DNA from: Clostridia bacterium
GTDB lineage: Bacteria; Bacillota; Clostridia; Oscillospirales; Butyricicoccaceae
Reading direction: 5' to 3'
Assembly: GCA_017407765.1 (NCBI GenBank)
Contig: JAFQVZ010000156.1
Location: forward strand, 1 to 5,584
DNA length: 5,584 nucleotides
Part shown: one piece after another, positions 5,146-5,584 of the stretch
Position numbering within the stretch: position 1 is the stretch's first letter
How the letters are laid out: each line of letters begins with the position of its first letter
The notes under the pieces: model-generated
Seen by the model: the letters and a program-made list of their open reading frames with translations, nothing else
What the model was told of the DNA's origin: nothing
The model's database searches: none
Made by a program: the position numbers and the translations under genes

Positions 5146-5180
5146 AAAAATGCCACCCATAACGGGTGGCATTTTATTTT
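5146..5180. terminator. Bidirectional rho-independent terminator between convergent genes
   Basis: AAAATGCCACCC (5147-5158) pairs perfectly with GGGTGGCATTTT (5164-5175) around the loop ATAAC, a 12-bp stem. A T-rich run follows on the right (to 5180) and an A-run flanks the left (5146-5150), so it can stop both immA transcripts and those of the convergent gene ending at 5192. Confidence 0.9.
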
Positions 5181-5191
5181 ATTCGGTTTTA

Positions 5192-5584
5192 TCAGTCGTC
5201 TTCCATCTCGATCACATCAGAGAAGAACATTGCAAGGTCGTCCCATGTGTCGATTGCCTCAAGGCTGTCGTGGCCGATCCTCGACGGCACCCCGTCGGGC
5301 GCGAGGATGACCCTGTCGCCATCGGCGCCTTTGGCAAAGACGATGCCCTCGAATCTTTCATCCATCAGCTCTTCCTTTTCCATATCGCTGACGAACTCGG
5401 CAGTTTCCTTCTGCGCCTCGGCATAGCTCAGGAAGGTATATTCGCTGTTTATCCGGCCGCCGTCGGCAACGAGATAATAAGGCATGAGGGGGGCATAGGG
5501 AGCCTGGGCAAGGCCTTCGGCCACTGCCTTTTTCATCTGCTTGCCGTAATCGTCTTTGTTATCCCGCTTGGCTTTGCGAAGCAT
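5192..5584 (-). CDS. Hypothetical protein, weakly SUKH (SMI1/KNR4)-like, start at window edge
   Basis: A 130-residue acidic soluble protein convergent with immA. An ATG occupies the last three bases of the window, so whether it is the true start cannot be told; no upstream sequence is available. The N-terminus is basic (MLRKAKRDNKDDYGKQMKKA); the middle has MPYYLVADGGRINSEYTFLS (34-53); the C-terminal half reads FEGIVFAKGADGDRVILAPD (78-97), then GVPSRIGHDS and a final helix TWDDLAMFFSDVIE (113-126). The order 'D-GG', then 'hydrophobic strand - GDGDRVIL - D-G - R-I-H', then a closing 'DLAxFF' helix resembles SMI1/KNR4 (SUKH) proteins, often immunity proteins of toxin systems or host housekeeping binders. 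The usual SUKH N-terminal helix is not recognisable. It may be a phage moron or the first host gene beyond the element. Confidence 0.6.
   Translation of the reverse strand: MLRKAKRDNKDDYGKQMKKAVAEGLAQAPYAPLMPYYLVADGGRINSEYTFLSYAEAQKETAEFVSDMEKEELMDERFEGIVFAKGADGDRVILAPDGVPSRIGHDSLEAIDTWDDLAMFFSDVIEMEDD

Noticed and set aside
1..5584. CRISPR array, tRNA, rRNA, IS element, attachment site or integrase
   Set aside because: No regularly spaced repeats, tRNA-like fold, transposase, terminal inverted repeats, recombinase motifs or direct-repeat att core seen on either strand.

Overview
The window looks like the packaging/head end of a temperate phage (prophage) in a Gram-positive host, most likely a Clostridia-type Bacillota. 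Reasons: strong AAAGGAG/AGGAGG ribosome sites, frequent GTG/TTG starts, a repressor/ImmA pair, and head proteins of a type I associate with gut clostridial phages. The host group is an inference; genus cannot be read from this sequence.

Left part (1-4086, all minus strand): a compact head/packaging operon. In transcription order it holds a 41-residue Cys-rich micro-protein (4086-3961), a small protein in the small-terminase position (3986-3690), the large terminase (3693-2269), the portal (2236-683), a scaffold-like helical protein (699-280), and the N-terminal 84 residues of an N4-gp56-type major capsid protein that runs off the left edge. Genes overlap or are separated by no more than 32 bases. 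The portal and large terminase start with GTG and the scaffold with TTG.

Middle (4087-4389): a 303-base AT-rich control region without genes. It contains a rightward sigma-A-like promoter and a strong leftward one that point at each other (predicted starts about 44 bp apart). A 16-bp palindrome, CGAAG-N6-CTTCG, lies almost exactly midway between the starts, and further CGAAG/CTTCG half-sites sit inside both promoter spacers. A second, weaker leftward promoter and a 9-bp hairpin lie nearer the late genes. This looks like a face-to-face promoter switch.

Right part: on the plus strand an XRE-family repressor (4390-4728) overlaps an ImmA/IrrE-type zinc protease (4725-5141) by four bases. By analogy with ICEBs1 ImmR/ImmA, the protease would relieve repression by cleaving the repressor. 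A bidirectional terminator hairpin follows, and then a convergent minus-strand gene (5584-5192) with weak SUKH (SMI1/KNR4)-like features that reaches the right edge.

Working model: the repressor binds the CGAAG sites and sets the balance between its own promoter and the leftward promoter; ImmA cleavage switches to leftward transcription. What is unusual is that the genes directly opposite the repressor are packaging/head genes, not cro-like or replication genes.
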